Below are positions 1 to 6,276 of a stretch of 10,302 nucleotides of DNA, one piece after another. A program made the translations under genes and the position numbers. Each line of letters begins with the position of its first letter. The stretch's first letter is position 1. The notes beneath the pieces were generated by a model. That model saw nothing but the letters and a program-made list of their open reading frames with translations. It was not told where the DNA came from and made no database searches. Source of the DNA: Robiginitomaculum sp. (GTDB taxonomy: Bacteria > Pseudomonadota > Alphaproteobacteria > Caulobacterales > Maricaulaceae). Location of the stretch: contig JAKITZ010000072.1 of assembly GCA_021647805.1 (NCBI GenBank), positions 1 to 10,302 on the forward strand, in the 5' to 3' direction.

Positions 1-16
1 TTAGGTTTTTTCTTAC

Positions 17-132
17 TATCCATCAACTTTATCCAAAAACAATATTAGTGGTCTCATTTGCTCACCACAAAACCGGTTCCCACTTTTGTTGGCAAATGCT
101 CCGTACCCACTTTTTGGATCGATGGAGTGTAT
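17..132. repeat. Composite palindromic intergenic repeat, copy 1 (nested)
   Basis: The outer arms are CCATC at 20-24 with GATGG at 121-125, and ATCCAAAAA at 31-39 with its exact reverse complement at 111-119. The interior holds a second palindrome: CATTTG at 55-60 pairs with CAAATG at 93-98, and between them lies AAAACCGGTTCCCACTTTT at 69-87. The outer halves match copy 2 at 2081-2130; for example 101-117 matches 2101-2117 at 15 of 17 bases. The inner core matches 2096-2114 at 16 of 19 bases, so inner and outer parts belong to one family. The element begins directly at the permease stop codon. The core resembles a REP-like motif I remember from Rhizobiales genomes; that link is from memory. 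It may also act as an RNA 3'-end structure, but neither strand shows the usual stem plus T-run. Confidence 0.75.
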
Positions 133-899
133 CATACGAATAACGTAGTTAGTAGGTAATTAGCTGCAAAAATAAGAATTGCTGCACTTACCACAGCATT
201 GGTGGTGGCTCGGCCAACCCCTTGTGCTCCTTGCCCCGAATTATAGCCATGATAACAACCCATCAATGCGATTATAAAACCAAACACAGTCGCCTTGATT
301 AACCCCGAGGCAACGTCCCAGCCAGTGATGAAATTCATAGTATTGCGAACATACAGTGCGCCGTTAAAATCAAGGCTTTGGGTGGCAACTGCATAGCCGC
401 CAAAAATGCCGATAATATCAGCTACCAATACTAATAATGGCACGGTGATTAGGGCAGCAATAATCCGTGGGGCGAATAAGTAACGAAATGGATCGGTTGA
501 GAGCGTGCGCAGCGCGTCTATTTGTTCGGTTACTTTCATAGCTCCGATCTCGGCAGCAATGGCGGCACTGACCCTGCCAGCCAGCATTAAAGATGCCAAT
601 ACCGGGCCTAGTTCACGGGTGATGCCAATGCCGACAATATTCGGAACGAAGCTTTCGGCATTAAACCGTGCGCCACCGGTGTAGATGTTCAATGCCAAAG
701 CAGCACCGGTAAATACAGCTGTTAGTCCTACGACAGGTAATGAAAAATAACCGATGTTTATAATATGCCGCCAGATCTGGCCAAAAAACCATGGCGGGCG
801 GATTATTGCCATTAGGCACTTGCCAGAAAATATTGCAATTCTGCCGGTGACGGCTAGAAATTTAAGAAAAGTACGGCCAATAGATGCAAATGGGTTCAT
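132..899 (-). CDS. mlaE: MlaE-family lipid ABC transporter permease
   Basis: This is a 255-residue inner-membrane permease of the MlaE/YrbE family, the membrane part of ABC systems that move phospholipids between the inner and outer membranes, with an MlaF-type ATPase and an MlaD-type MCE protein as partners. The family signature is clear: ELGPVLASLMLAGR at about 96-109, followed by EIGAMKVTEQIDAL at about 117-130, the cytoplasmic coupling region. Hydrophobic membrane segments lie at roughly 50-72, 140-172, 200-220 and 233-255. I chose the ATG at 899-897, which overlaps the alr stop TGA (901-899) by one base as TGATG and has GGAG seven bases upstream. A TTG at 902-900 is in frame one codon earlier and is less likely. 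The coupling implies translation from the alr mRNA. No ATPase or MCE gene is visible; an ATPase gene could lie beyond base 1. The exact substrate is not shown by sequence. Confidence 0.93.
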   Translation of the reverse strand: MNPFASIGRTFLKFLAVTGRIAIFSGKCLMAIIRPPWFFGQIWRHIINIGYFSLPVVGLTAVFTGAALALNIYTGGARFNAESFVPNIVGIGITRELGPVLASLMLAGRVSAAIAAEIGAMKVTEQIDALRTLSTDPFRYLFAPRIIAALITVPLLVLVADIIGIFGGYAVATQSLDFNGALYVRNTMNFITGWDVASGLIKATVFGFIIALMGCYHGYNSGQGAQGVGRATTNAVVSAAILIFAANYLLTTLFV

Positions 900-1975
900 C
901 AATTTGCTCCGTGATAAATGCGCGAAACTCTTGTGCCAATGCTGGTCAATATCTCATAAGGTATTGTCGAACAGGCTCTGGAGAAATCGTTCAAATCATA
1001 GCCTAAAAACTCGACATAATCATTCGGGTTAACCTTGTGATCAAGATTACTTAAATCAACGGCCATTAGATCCATACTTACTTGCCCAAGTAAAGCAGCG
1101 GCTTGCCCATTTATCCAGCAATTGGTGCCCGGGCCTGCAGAACGCAACAAACCATCAGCATAACCATAGGAAATAATGGCGATTTTCATTGGTTTGTTAG
1201 CAATGAATTTACCTCCATAACCGATTGCATCTCCGGCTTTTAATGATTTTATTTGCAGTATAGGAGCGCGTAATCGGGCAACTGGCGTAAGCAGCGGCGC
1301 TGGAATGCCAGCATCAAACGGCGTGCCGCCATAAAGACCAATGCCCGGACGGGTGATAGAAAAATGATACTCTGAACCTAATAAAATTCCGGCAGAATTG
1401 GCTAATGAACAAGGTGTATCGGGGAACTGTTCTATTACCTGCTTAAACCTTTGCAGTTGTAGTGCGTTTTGTTTGTGATCCGGCGTCGAGGCACAGGCTA
1501 AATGGCTCATCAACAATGAAAGGTTTAAGTCTTTGGTGTTAGATAATTTTATCTTGTCAAAAGCAATCCCTAAACGATTTATTCCAGTATCAACATGCAA
1601 GGCGCAAGGTTTTCCATTGCCGGCTTGTGACCAGTTTCGTAACTGATAATCGGAATTTATAACTGGCCGTAAATTGTGATCATGAAACACTTGCACATCA
1701 ATAGAGTTGCAACCGTGCAATACATAAATATCTGCCTCTTGGGCTAGTGTTTTTCGTAAAGACACTGCTTCAATAAGGTGCGCTACAAAAAAAGTTTTAC
1801 AGCCGGCGGTTTGCAACATCGGAGCAATTTTTGCCATACCCAAACCATAAGCATCAGCTTTTACCGCAGCAGCGGTTTGCGCGCCCAAAGACTGCTCACA
1901 AAACCAGTTATAGTTCTGTAAACACGCATCAAGATCAACGTGCAGTTCTGGCGTGGTTGGCAAAGCATTCTTCAT
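899..1975 (-). CDS. alr: Alanine racemase (PLP-dependent)
   Basis: This 358-residue cytoplasmic enzyme interconverts L- and D-alanine and supplies D-alanine for peptidoglycan. The pyridoxal phosphate lysine is K39 in AVKADAYGLG. The second catalytic base is Y253 in AIGYGGKF, which belongs to the C-terminal beta domain. R134 (GINRLG) and R209 (TRPGIGLYGG) are the conserved arginines near the cofactor and substrate, and MD at 301-302 is the usual substrate-carboxylate region. Length is near the family norm of about 360. The ATG at 1975-1973 is the only good start, but the Shine-Dalgarno match upstream is weak. The gene follows dnaB, as in many proteobacteria, separated by 170 bp holding two palindromes. 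Its stop overlaps the permease start. All catalytic residues are present, so it should be active. Whether it is the only racemase in the genome cannot be told here. Confidence 0.97.
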   Translation of the reverse strand: MKNALPTTPELHVDLDACLQNYNWFCEQSLGAQTAAAVKADAYGLGMAKIAPMLQTAGCKTFFVAHLIEAVSLRKTLAQEADIYVLHGCNSIDVQVFHDHNLRPVINSDYQLRNWSQAGNGKPCALHVDTGINRLGIAFDKIKLSNTKDLNLSLLMSHLACASTPDHKQNALQLQRFKQVIEQFPDTPCSLANSAGILLGSEYHFSITRPGIGLYGGTPFDAGIPAPLLTPVARLRAPILQIKSLKAGDAIGYGGKFIANKPMKIAIISYGYADGLLRSAGPGTNCWINGQAAALLGQVSMDLMAVDLSNLDHKVNPNDYVEFLGYDLNDFSRACSTIPYEILTSIGTRVSRIYHGAN

Positions 1976-2023
1976 AGATCAGAGATGAACGAAAAATGTA
2001 AACTCTGCAAGCGCAGATTAAAC

Positions 2024-2068
2024 AAGTATACTCAAAATACTGAATGAAACAGTATTTTGAGTATACTT
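2024..2068. repeat. Perfect 19-bp inverted repeat with 7-nt loop
   Basis: The arm at 2024-2042, AAGTATACTCAAAATACTG, has its exact reverse complement at 2050-2068, with the loop AATGAAA between. Each arm carries the self-complementary octamer AGTATACT at its outer end. It lies between dnaB (stop 2146) and alr (start 1975). On the minus strand the stem is followed by GTTTAATC, a poor T-tract, so it is at best a weak intrinsic terminator. It could instead be an mRNA-stabilising 3' hairpin for dnaB or an operator close to an alr promoter. The symmetry is certain; the function is open. Confidence 0.85.
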
Positions 2069-2080
2069 TATCTTTGTAAT

Positions 2081-2130
2081 CCATCAACTTAACCAAAAAT
2101 CGGTAACCACTTTTTGGCTCGATGGAGTAT
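2081..2130. repeat. Palindromic intergenic repeat, copy 2 (intact)
   Basis: CCATC at 2081-2085 pairs with GATGG at 2121-2125, and CCAAAAA at 2093-2099 pairs with TTTTTGG at 2111-2117, leaving the centre TCGGTAACCAC. The same outer arms in the same orientation occur in copy 1 at 20-39 and 107-132. The element ends 15 bases before the dnaB stop codon at 2146, so both copies sit just downstream of a minus-strand gene. It looks like a short REP-type repeat with no coding capacity. A role as a transcript end or nucleoid-protein site is possible but not shown. Confidence 0.75.
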
Positions 2131-2145
2131 AACTAAATTCAGAGG

Positions 2146-3597
2146 CTAATGTTGAGTGTCGTCATATTTTCCAGATGAGTCACGATTGCCAAATTTAGTA
2201 TAGGCTGGCTCAAATGTTAGCTCTATCCGCCCAGTTGGCCCATGACGTTGTTTGGCGATATCCACTTCCGCCAGATTATATATCGGGGCGATTTTTATCT
2301 GCCAATCTTCGTGTTCTGGTGTGTTGCGTTCTGGCTCTTTTTCGTAATACGCTGGACGATAAACGAACATCACTACATCGGCATCTTGTTCGATAGAACC
2401 GGATTCCCGCAAATCAGCCAACTGTGGCTTTGGCGGGCTACGGCTTTCAACGGCACGAGAAAGCTGTGACAAGGCCAGTACCGGAACGTTCAATTCTTTG
2501 GCTAAGGTTTTTAAGGTTTGGGTTATTTGGCTTACCTCTTGCACCCGTCCATCATTGCGCCTGGTGTTAGCTGTTAACAATTGCAGATAATCAACGACGA
2601 TCAGGTCCAGTGATCCGGCAGTGCGCTTTAATCGTCTGGCACGTGCTGCCATTACCGCCACCGGTAGACCACCGGTATCATCAATAAACAATGGAATTTC
2701 ATTTAAGGCTTTAGCCGCATCAACTAATGAATCAAAATCTTCTTTTTGAATTTCACCTTTACGAATATTTGACGAGGAAATGCGTGTATGTTCGGATAGC
2801 AGTCTTGTTGCCAGTTGATCGGCTGACATTTCCAGCGAGAAAAAGGCCACTACACCGCCTGATTTGGTTTTACGAACACCGTTTATTTCTTCGTATTTAT
2901 AATTCTTGGCAACATGAAAAGCTATATTAGTAGCCAGTGCAGATTTACCCATGCCTGGTCGTCCGGCCAATATAAGCAAATCGGACGGGTGTAGCCCTCC
3001 AAGTTTTTTATCCATATCGATCAGGCCGGTCGATATACCTGACATGCCACCATCACGTTTAAAGGCAGCGGCGGCCATTGTCATGGCTCCTTCTAGCGAC
3101 TTTTCAAATGGAGTAAATCCAGATGAAATGCCGCCAGTCTCCGCCAAGTTAAAAATGGATTCTTCTGCTGTTTCTAGTAACTCAGCGCCAGATTTACCAT
3201 CTGGTGGAGCTTTGGCTTCATGAACTATATCTTCGCCGATTCGCATCAATTCTCTGCGAACCGATAGATCGTGTATCAATCTAGCATATTGCGGTGCATT
3301 AGCCGAAGACCCGGCATTAGCCATCAAGGTTGCAAGATATTTGACCCCACCAATTTCTTGCGCTCCTTCATGGTTTTTGATTTTATCGCGCATGGTCATG
3401 CCATCAGCCAATGCGTTTTTTTGGATTAGCCGAATAATTTCTTCATACAACCAGCCATGTACTTTATCATAAAAGTGAGATGGCTGCAGGAACTCGCCGA
3501 TCCGAAAGTACACTTCATTATCAAACAATACTGCCCCGATAACCGCTTGTTCGGCTTCAAGGTCATGGGGCGCAGATTGTATTGTTTCATCATTCAT
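2146..3597 (-). CDS. dnaB: Replicative DNA helicase DnaB
   Basis: This 483-residue protein is the hexameric 5'-3' helicase that unwinds DNA at the replication fork and recruits primase. The N-terminal primase-interacting domain covers about 10-110 (PHDLEAEQAVIGAVL at the start), then a linker, then the RecA-like motor from about 180. Walker A is GRPGMGKS at 212-219, the catalytic glutamate is E256 in FFSLEM, Walker B is LIVVDYLQL at about 332-340, and the arginine-finger region KQRHGPTG spans about 449-456. Short insertions at about 230-247 and 415-440 are of a kind I know from alphaproteobacterial DnaB. No intein is present. The start ATG at 3597-3595 has only a weak purine stretch upstream. 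The gene has its own leader, cut off from rplI by a terminator, with DnaA boxes in the spacer, so it is probably transcribed separately. Confidence 0.98.
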   Translation of the reverse strand: MNDETIQSAPHDLEAEQAVIGAVLFDNEVYFRIGEFLQPSHFYDKVHGWLYEEIIRLIQKNALADGMTMRDKIKNHEGAQEIGGVKYLATLMANAGSSANAPQYARLIHDLSVRRELMRIGEDIVHEAKAPPDGKSGAELLETAEESIFNLAETGGISSGFTPFEKSLEGAMTMAAAAFKRDGGMSGISTGLIDMDKKLGGLHPSDLLILAGRPGMGKSALATNIAFHVAKNYKYEEINGVRKTKSGGVVAFFSLEMSADQLATRLLSEHTRISSSNIRKGEIQKEDFDSLVDAAKALNEIPLFIDDTGGLPVAVMAARARRLKRTAGSLDLIVVDYLQLLTANTRRNDGRVQEVSQITQTLKTLAKELNVPVLALSQLSRAVESRSPPKPQLADLRESGSIEQDADVVMFVYRPAYYEKEPERNTPEHEDWQIKIAPIYNLAEVDIAKQRHGPTGRIELTFEPAYTKFGNRDSSGKYDDTQH

Positions 3598-3623
3598 GGG
3601 TTTTTCTCACTTTAGATTTTGAA

Positions 3624-3652
3624 CCTATCTGATCCAGTAATCGTGAGATAGG
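3624..3652 (-). other. Possible hairpin in the dnaB leader
   Basis: CCTATCT at 3624-3630 and AGATAGG at 3646-3652 form a perfect 7-bp inverted repeat with a 15-nt loop, 27 to 55 bases upstream of the dnaB start. It would fold in the 5' untranslated region if transcription starts upstream of it. There is no T-run after it in the dnaB direction, so it is not an ordinary terminator. A chance repeat of this size is possible. Confidence 0.35.
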
Positions 3653-3665
3653 CGATGAATGCAAG

Positions 3666-3719
3666 TTACCCACATTGCTCCCCATATCAGATTTCTTTTG
3701 TGGATAAAGCTGTGGATAA
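3666..3719 (-). promoter_or_regulatory. DnaA boxes upstream of dnaB
   Basis: On the minus strand TTATCCACA, a perfect match to the DnaA box consensus TTATNCACA, occurs twice in direct repeat at 3719-3711 and 3707-3699, with starts 12 bp apart. A one-mismatch box in the other orientation, TTACCCACA, lies at 3666-3674 on the plus strand. The cluster is between the rplI terminator and dnaB, about 70 to 120 bases upstream of the dnaB start. This suggests DnaA-linked control of dnaB transcription. I could not place a convincing -35/-10 pair. Three boxes without an AT-rich unwinding region are too few to call an origin. Confidence 0.6.
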
Positions 3720-3749
3720 AAAAACGGGCCTCCTTATGGAAGCCCGTTT
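3715..3749 (-). terminator. Intrinsic terminator of rpsF-rpsR-rplI
   Basis: AAACGGGC at 3722-3729 pairs perfectly with GCCCGTTT at 3742-3749. After one C-A mismatch, three more pairs (TCC with GGA) close a TTAT loop. Read on the minus strand the GC-rich stem is followed directly by a run of seven Ts (3724-3718), the classical rho-independent form. It lies 25 bases after the rplI stop codon and ends the ribosomal protein transcript before dnaB. The end of the T-run touches the first DnaA box. Confidence 0.93.
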
Positions 3750-3773
3750 GATATTGTTTGTTTAGACGAAGGT

Positions 3774-4412
3774 TTAGTCTTCTTTTGTCGTTTCTTCGGT
3801 CTCAACTGTAGCGTCACCGTCAACGTCATCAGCAACAGAGCTTTCCAACTCAATTTCTGCTTCTGGGTCGAACATGGCAGCAGCTTGTTCATCTGCTACT
3901 TCTGCATCGGCGGCGCGGTCTTGATCAATGGCAGAAGTAATAACATCTTCACCGTGGGCTTGACGCTCGCCTTCTTCAGCAGTTCTGGCTACATTGATGG
4001 CAACGGTGATGAACACTTCTGGGTGCATATTAACCCGAACATCGTGCAGACCAACTTCCTTGATAGGTGTGTTAAGAACCACTTGCGCACGAGTGACGTC
4101 ATTGCCAATAGCTTCGGCAATATCACGCGCAGAAACTGAGCCATATAAATGGCCATTTTCACCAGCTTGCCGGATCAACATATAAGTTTCTCCGTCTAAC
4201 TGTTTGCCAGCATCATCTGCCGCTTGGCGTTTTTCATCATTACGTTTTTCAATGGCTTCGCGTTCTATTTCAAATCTGGCGATATTTGCTTTGTTCGCCC
4301 GAAGTGCTTTGCCTTGAGGTAATAGGAAGTTACGGGCAAAGCCGTCTTTAACTGTTACCACATCACCGATGGTGCCAAGTTTTTCAACTCGCTCTAATAA
4401 TACAATTTGCAT
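3774..4412 (-). CDS. rplI: Large-subunit ribosomal protein bL9
   Basis: This 212-residue protein binds 23S rRNA near the base of the L1 stalk and reaches outward on a long helix. The N-terminal domain is plain: MQIVLLERVEKLG followed by the glycine- and lysine-rich VKDGFARNFLLPQGKA at about 21-36. The connecting helix covers about 41-75, and the C-terminal domain about 76-150 (GSVSARDIAEAI, IKEVGLHDVRVNMH). E. coli bL9 ends near residue 149; here some 60 more residues follow, rich in Asp, Glu and Ala (for example FDPEAEIELESS). The ATG at 4412 has AAGGGGG six bases upstream and starts 10 bases after rpsR. It is the last gene of the rpsF-rpsR-rplI operon and is followed by the terminator. Confidence 0.97.
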   Translation of the reverse strand: MQIVLLERVEKLGTIGDVVTVKDGFARNFLLPQGKALRANKANIARFEIEREAIEKRNDEKRQAADDAGKQLDGETYMLIRQAGENGHLYGSVSARDIAEAIGNDVTRAQVVLNTPIKEVGLHDVRVNMHPEVFITVAINVARTAEEGERQAHGEDVITSAIDQDRAADAEVADEQAAAMFDPEAEIELESSVADDVDGDATVETEETTKED

Positions 4413-4422
4413 ATCAGCCCCC

Positions 4423-4674
4423 TTAATTTACTGCGTAGGGCAGTAATGCCAAAAATCTTGCGCGTTTGATGGCGCGTGATAGCCGGCGTTGCTTTTTTAG
4501 TGAAACCGCAGTGATCCGTGATGGAATAATTTTTCCACGTTCAGACATATAGCGTTGCAGTAATTTAGGATCTTTATAGTCGACCTTTGGTGAGTTTTCA
4601 CCAGAAAATGGACAGACCTTGCGCCGACGGGCAAATGGACGTTTTGTCGGAAGGTTGGTAATATTGAGTTTCAT
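4423..4674 (-). CDS. rpsR: Small-subunit ribosomal protein bS18
   Basis: This 83-residue basic protein sits on the platform of the 30S subunit next to bS6, with which it forms a heterodimer on 16S rRNA. Diagnostic segments are FARRRKVCPFSGENSPKVDY at about 14-33, with the conserved cysteine C21, then YKDPKLLQRYMSERGKIIPSR and the helical end TAVSLKKQRRLSRAIKRARF. It is slightly longer than the E. coli protein of 75 residues. The start ATG at 4674 has GGGAGA upstream and lies 18 bases after rpsF. The next gene, rplI, begins 10 bases downstream, so the three genes are one transcript. Confidence 0.97.
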   Translation of the reverse strand: MKLNITNLPTKRPFARRRKVCPFSGENSPKVDYKDPKLLQRYMSERGKIIPSRITAVSLKKQRRLSRAIKRARFLALLPYAVN

Positions 4675-4692
4675 TGAACTAATCTCCCTGTG

Positions 4693-5046
4693 TTAGCGGC
4701 TGCCGTGGCGGCGTTTACGATCTTCGCGTTTGATCAAAATAGCTGATTGGCCTTCGGTAAATTCATCAACCTTGATGGTCAAATGACGCAAAACATCTTC
4801 GTTGATACGTAATTTGCGTTCCATCTCGTGAATAACTGGCGCATCGGCTTCGATATTTAGCAATACATAGTGACCTTTGCGGTTCTTGCGAACCTTATAC
4901 GCCATAGAGCGTAAGCCCCAATGTTCGATTTTATCAACCTTGCCGCCATTTTCTTCGATAAATGTACGTTGGTCTTCAGCAATAGTTTCGACTTGCGCGG
5001 TGGTAATATCCTGACGCAATATCAATGTATGTTCGTATAGTGGCAT
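4693..5046 (-). CDS. rpsF: Small-subunit ribosomal protein bS6
   Basis: This 117-residue protein is the partner of bS18 on the 30S platform. The family pattern is complete: MPLYEHTLILRQDI at the start, the central WGLRSMAYKVRKNRKGHYVLLNIEAD at about 43-68 (beta strand and RNA-binding arginines), and INEDVLRHLTIKV at about 81-93. The C-terminal tail is basic (REDRKRRHGSR), unlike the acidic tail in E. coli. The ATG at 5046 has GGGAG five bases upstream. It is the first gene of the operon and has a long leader of about 140 bases from the proposed promoter, room for the S6:S18 autoregulatory RNA known in other bacteria. Confidence 0.96.
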   Translation of the reverse strand: MPLYEHTLILRQDITTAQVETIAEDQRTFIEENGGKVDKIEHWGLRSMAYKVRKNRKGHYVLLNIEADAPVIHEMERKLRINEDVLRHLTIKVDEFTEGQSAILIKREDRKRRHGSR

Positions 5047-5080
5047 TGTACTCCCTTTGCCTTTATCGTGCGGCGCAAGA

Positions 5081-5140
5081 CGGATGAAAGGGTTTATCCG
5101 TAACCTGCGATGGCTCCTGATCTGTTTTCCAGAAAAGCAG
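5081..5140 (-). promoter_or_regulatory. Structured rpsF leader (candidate)
   Basis: Two hairpins can be drawn in the rpsF leader. CGGAT at 5081-5085 pairs with ATCCG at 5096-5100 around a 10-nt loop. A longer stem spans 5122-5140 (CTG and CAG ends, a run of T against a run of A, one mismatch). The S6:S18 complex is known to bind a conserved leader structure before rpsF in many bacteria. I cannot confirm that this leader has the conserved fold, only that it is long enough and can fold. Confidence 0.35.
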
Positions 5141-5192
5141 AATTGCTAATCGAAAAGAAAACAACCCGGACCGCACCGATTTGAGTTGGCGC

Positions 5193-5220
5193 ACTATAGT
5201 TTGCAAATTCGCAGGCGCAA
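5193..5220 (-). promoter_or_regulatory. Promoter of the rpsF operon (predicted)
   Basis: On the minus strand TTGCGC at 5220-5215 is followed after 16 bases by TATAGT at 5198-5193, a close match to the sigma-70 -10 box. Transcription would start near 5186, giving a leader of about 140 bases before the rpsF start. The position in the divergent gap and the good -10 support the call; the -35 is only partial. Confidence 0.6.
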
Positions 5221-5234
5221 GCCCTAGTGTCATG

Positions 5235-5268
5235 AATATCTTGATATTATTAAATGCTTTGCTAAACC
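5235..5268 (+). promoter_or_regulatory. Possible fabD promoter and operator palindrome
   Basis: AATATC at 5235-5240 and GATATT at 5243-5248 form a perfect 6-bp inverted repeat with a 2-base spacer. TTGATA at 5241-5246, inside it, would serve as a -35, but the best -10 at the right distance, TAAACC at 5263-5268, is poor. The fabD promoter must lie somewhere in this region because the upstream gene is divergent. Treat the exact placement as weak. Confidence 0.3.
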
Positions 5269-5320
5269 TGCCGAATTGCTGTTACGTTTTACCTAATTTA
5301 TTTGAGCAGGGACAAACCTC

Positions 5321-6271
5321 ATGAAAATTGCTTTTGTTTTTCCCGGACAGGGATCACAGTCCGTTGGTATGGGCAAAGCATTGTCTGATAATTTTGCCGC
5401 CGCTAGAGAAGTCTTTGCGGCGGTTGATGATGCTTTGAGCCAAGATTTATCCAAAATAATTTGGGAAGGGCCAATAGAAGACCTAACGCTGACTGAAAAT
5501 ACCCAACCAGCTTTGATGGCGGTGTCATTGGCTGTTATGGCGGTCTTGGAAGTTGAATATGGAATTACAGTTACTGCTGCTTCCCAGGTTGCAGGACATT
5601 CACTAGGCGAATATTCGGCACTGGCCGCGGCAGGTTCCATTGGCTTGGCAGATACTGCAAAATTGCTGAAAAGGCGTGGCCAAGCCATGCAACGAGCTGT
5701 GCCAGTAGGCGAGGGGGCTATGGCCGCCTTGCTTGGTGCTACCGAGGAACAGGCAATGGCGCTTTGTATTGCTGGTAAACCACACGGGGTTATTGGGATT
5801 GCTAACGATAATGCTACCGGGCAAATTGTTATATCAGGTGCCAAGGCGGCGATTGATGAAGCGGTGAAGCTTGCCAAAGATGTCGGCGTAAAACGCGCGA
5901 TTATATTGCCGGTGTCGGCACCGTTTCATAGTGAATTAATGCAACCAGCAGCCGAAGAAATGCAGGCGGCGTTATCGGAAGTGCAAATCAAGACCCCGTC
6001 TGTGCCGTTGGTGGCCAATGTAACAGCCGAACCAACGATAAACCCGCAAAGCATTCGTCGGCAGTTGGTGGAACAGATAACAGGCAGGGTGCGCTGGCGT
6101 GAAAGTATGACATTTTTGGCGACTTCCGGTGTGCAAACTATCGTTGAAGCCGGAGCAGGAAAAGTGCTATCTACACTCACAAGGCGTGCCGGTGATGGTC
6201 TTTCCGGTATATCGCTAAATGACCCAGAAACTATTGCTTCTTTTGCTGCAACTCTAAAAACTGAAAGCTAA
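5321..6271 (+). CDS. fabD: Malonyl-CoA:ACP transacylase
   Basis: This 316-residue cytoplasmic enzyme transfers malonyl from CoA to acyl carrier protein, providing the extender unit for type II fatty acid synthesis. The nucleophile is S94 in GHSLGEY, the catalytic histidine is H203 in SAPFHSELM, the carboxylate-binding arginine is R119 in KRRGQAMQ, and the oxyanion-hole motif FPGQGSQ is at 7-13. Length is normal for a single-domain FabD (about 310). The ATG at 5321 is preceded by CAGGGA at a proper distance. The gene is the first of a plus-strand run and diverges from rpsF; fabG starts 5 bases after its stop. An 194-residue open frame on the opposite strand is a shadow of this gene. Confidence 0.97.
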   Translation: MKIAFVFPGQGSQSVGMGKALSDNFAAAREVFAAVDDALSQDLSKIIWEGPIEDLTLTENTQPALMAVSLAVMAVLEVEYGITVTAASQVAGHSLGEYSALAAAGSIGLADTAKLLKRRGQAMQRAVPVGEGAMAALLGATEEQAMALCIAGKPHGVIGIANDNATGQIVISGAKAAIDEAVKLAKDVGVKRAIILPVSAPFHSELMQPAAEEMQAALSEVQIKTPSVPLVANVTAEPTINPQSIRRQLVEQITGRVRWRESMTFLATSGVQTIVEAGAGKVLSTLTRRAGDGLSGISLNDPETIASFAATLKTES

Positions 6272-6276
6272 ATTTT

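Noticed and set aside
2024..2125. CRISPR or insertion-sequence remnant in the alr upstream gap
   Set aside because: There are only two unrelated palindromes, no repeat-spacer pattern and no transposase coding sequence; a REP-like element fits better.
3666..3719. Replication origin at the DnaA box cluster
   Set aside because: Only three boxes, no AT-rich unwinding region or further repeats, and none of the genes usually found beside an alphaproteobacterial origin (hemE, parAB, dnaA, rsmG).
5293..5877. A 194-codon open frame on the minus strand opposite fabD
   Set aside because: It lies wholly across fabD, whose catalytic motifs are intact; its product is low-complexity (Ala, Ser, Pro rich), as expected from antisense reading of GC-rich codons, and it has no recognised domain.
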